A DNA stretch of 64,000 nucleotides, from contig OY783197.1 in assembly GCA_963678675.1 (NCBI GenBank), positions 10,171,647 to 10,235,646 of the forward strand, written 5' to 3'. The stretch comes from Xiphydria camelus (Eukaryota; Arthropoda; Insecta; Hymenoptera; Xiphydriidae). Shown here one piece after another: positions 62,777-64,000 of the stretch (within the stretch, counting starts at the first letter, position 1; each line of letters begins with the position of its first letter). The notes under the pieces were generated by a model. It ran no database searches, had not been told where the DNA came from, and worked only from the letters and a program-made list of their open reading frames with translations. The translations under genes were made by a program, and so were the position numbers.

Positions 62777-64000
62777 TTTTACCAGCTTGTTAACTGGATT
62801 TCTCAAGGAAATTATCTCCTTTTATTCAGATTCATTATATGTAACAGCAGTTGAAAAAAATTGCGAATGAAAATACTATGATATAATAGCTTAAGTCGTA
62901 CAGTATTTTATATAAAGAATAGGATAATATACACATAATAGAATCATGTACATATTATATTACCAAATAAAAAAATGTTTTCTGTTATCCATCATGTTTT
63001 TCCAGCAATTTCTAAAAATTTCCTTTGACCCTTTTTAACGTTATCATCGGAATTAACATTTCAGTTTTTTCTCCGTACTAGTACTTAAACCTTTGCCAGT
63101 AAACGATATTTGTTAGAGCAAGTTTAGCATATTTTAAAATATCCTTCAATGCCTCCGAATAGAAATGAATCGGTGAATCCAAGAACAGTATAAGTCCAAA
63201 AAATGGCGTTTTGAGTTAAGATAGGTAGCCAAAATGTTTAAAATTCTAAGCTCCATATATTGTCAAGAACCGATTCCTATCAGTCATAAGAAAATCCACG
63301 TATTTAGCATCCCTCATTACAGTTTTCAAGAGCTTGAAATAATGGCCATTAACTCATTGTGAAATTATTACGTTTTTTCATTTTTTCTCGAAACTATCTT
63401 TATGCATTTGTACTGTTCTTGGACTCACCGATTCAAATAGAGTGCGTCTCGCGCCTTACTACGCATGTGCTAGAAAATCGTTCCAACTCAGAACTAGGGA
63501 CTGAAATTACCGTTCGAGAACCAGTTCTGTTACAGTTCGCAGTTGGAACGCTCTTTGGAATCGTTCCAGAACTAGTTCTGTGTTTGTTGGAACAGCTGGG
63601 TCAGACTGCGCACACTCCGTCGAGTTAAGAACCAGTCCTCGTGTTAGTTGGAACGAAACTAGTGACTGCTCTCGAAGGTTCTCATTAAATTTTGTAAAAT
63701 ATAATTTGATATTTTTCTTTTTCAAAATAAATGTCAACATAACCACGTAACATAGACAAAGAATTTGTAAATAAAAGTAGTTTTAAAAGTGCAAGTGCAA
63801 TAAACCCAATTCATAAGTGATGAATATCGGTATCGAAGATATCTTATCAATTCTAGGAGAGTCAAAAATGCCGCTAGTGGAAGGAGAAGCGGTATTGAAA
63901 GCAGGTTTGTATTTTCCTGCGGAATCAAAAAGAGAAACCAAAATGCAGTGAAAATCATCGCTTCTTGCGTACAATTGTCACATGGAACTATTTGCCGTAC
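62777..64000. other. No gene recognised
   Basis: AT-rich DNA. 63430-63660 has repeated GTTGGAAC and GAACCAGTTCTG-type blocks in both senses, perhaps an old DNA transposon sharing the GTTGGAAC motif with 56920. No coding motif. Confidence 0.4.

Overview
This is an animal nuclear genome fragment, most likely from an insect and plausibly an ant or other hymenopteran. Spliced exons with GT/AG borders, a kinase-like gene copy with introns, and many arthropod-type transposons (piggyBac, PIF/Harbinger, Tc1/mariner, Ty3/Gypsy) support this. The species is not determined by anything I can see. There is no bacterial, plasmid or CRISPR content. Almost every base that can be assigned belongs to a transposable element or its relic.

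Layout. 1-7.4 kb: old repeats, two hairpin MITEs, a Gypsy integrase relic, and two elements with long inverted arms (about 3.69-4.83 and 5.02-7.19 kb). The second carries a broken protein gene. 7.48-29.4 kb: one deep nest. Two piggyBac-type ends with TTAA sites lie 21.9 kb apart and their flanks rejoin into one dispersed repeat. Inside is a minus-strand Ty3/Gypsy element. Its integrase is split by a 12.4-kb insertion (10253-22642) with inverted arms, each holding the C-terminal part of a piggyBac transposase. Inside that is a PIF/Harbinger element (14059-20320) whose transposase and MADF/BESS genes are interlocked on opposite strands. 30.57-34.99 kb: a complete but damaged minus-strand Ty3/Gypsy (Mag-like) retrotransposon with LTRs, primer site, polypurine tract and a 5-bp TSD.

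35-40.6 kb: dispersed repeats, a higher-order minisatellite and short MITEs. 40.6-51.9 kb: a second nest. An outer element with TTAA sites and GGTTGTTCAACC ends (40621-51871) contains a 9.8-kb element with 1.4-kb inverted arms and a 10-bp TSD (40970-50811). That one holds a second inverted copy of the outer family, a mariner MITE and a compact 2.66-kb TTAA element. The large and the compact element each encode a protein with an XPG/FEN1-like nuclease core and a C-terminal cysteine-rich domain. Interruptions and repeats in this nest give an order of insertion.

51.9-64 kb: Harbinger and mariner relics, hairpins, one convincing host-type exon (RhoGAP-like, 54899-55065, minus), a tRNA-like SINE head, and a three-exon ethanolamine-kinase-like gene copy (61923-62776) with a frameshift, an in-frame stop and a small TTAA MITE inside its coding exon.

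I recognise families from motifs only. No alignment or database search was run. Coordinates of repeat edges are good to a few bases where TSDs are stated and to tens of bases elsewhere.
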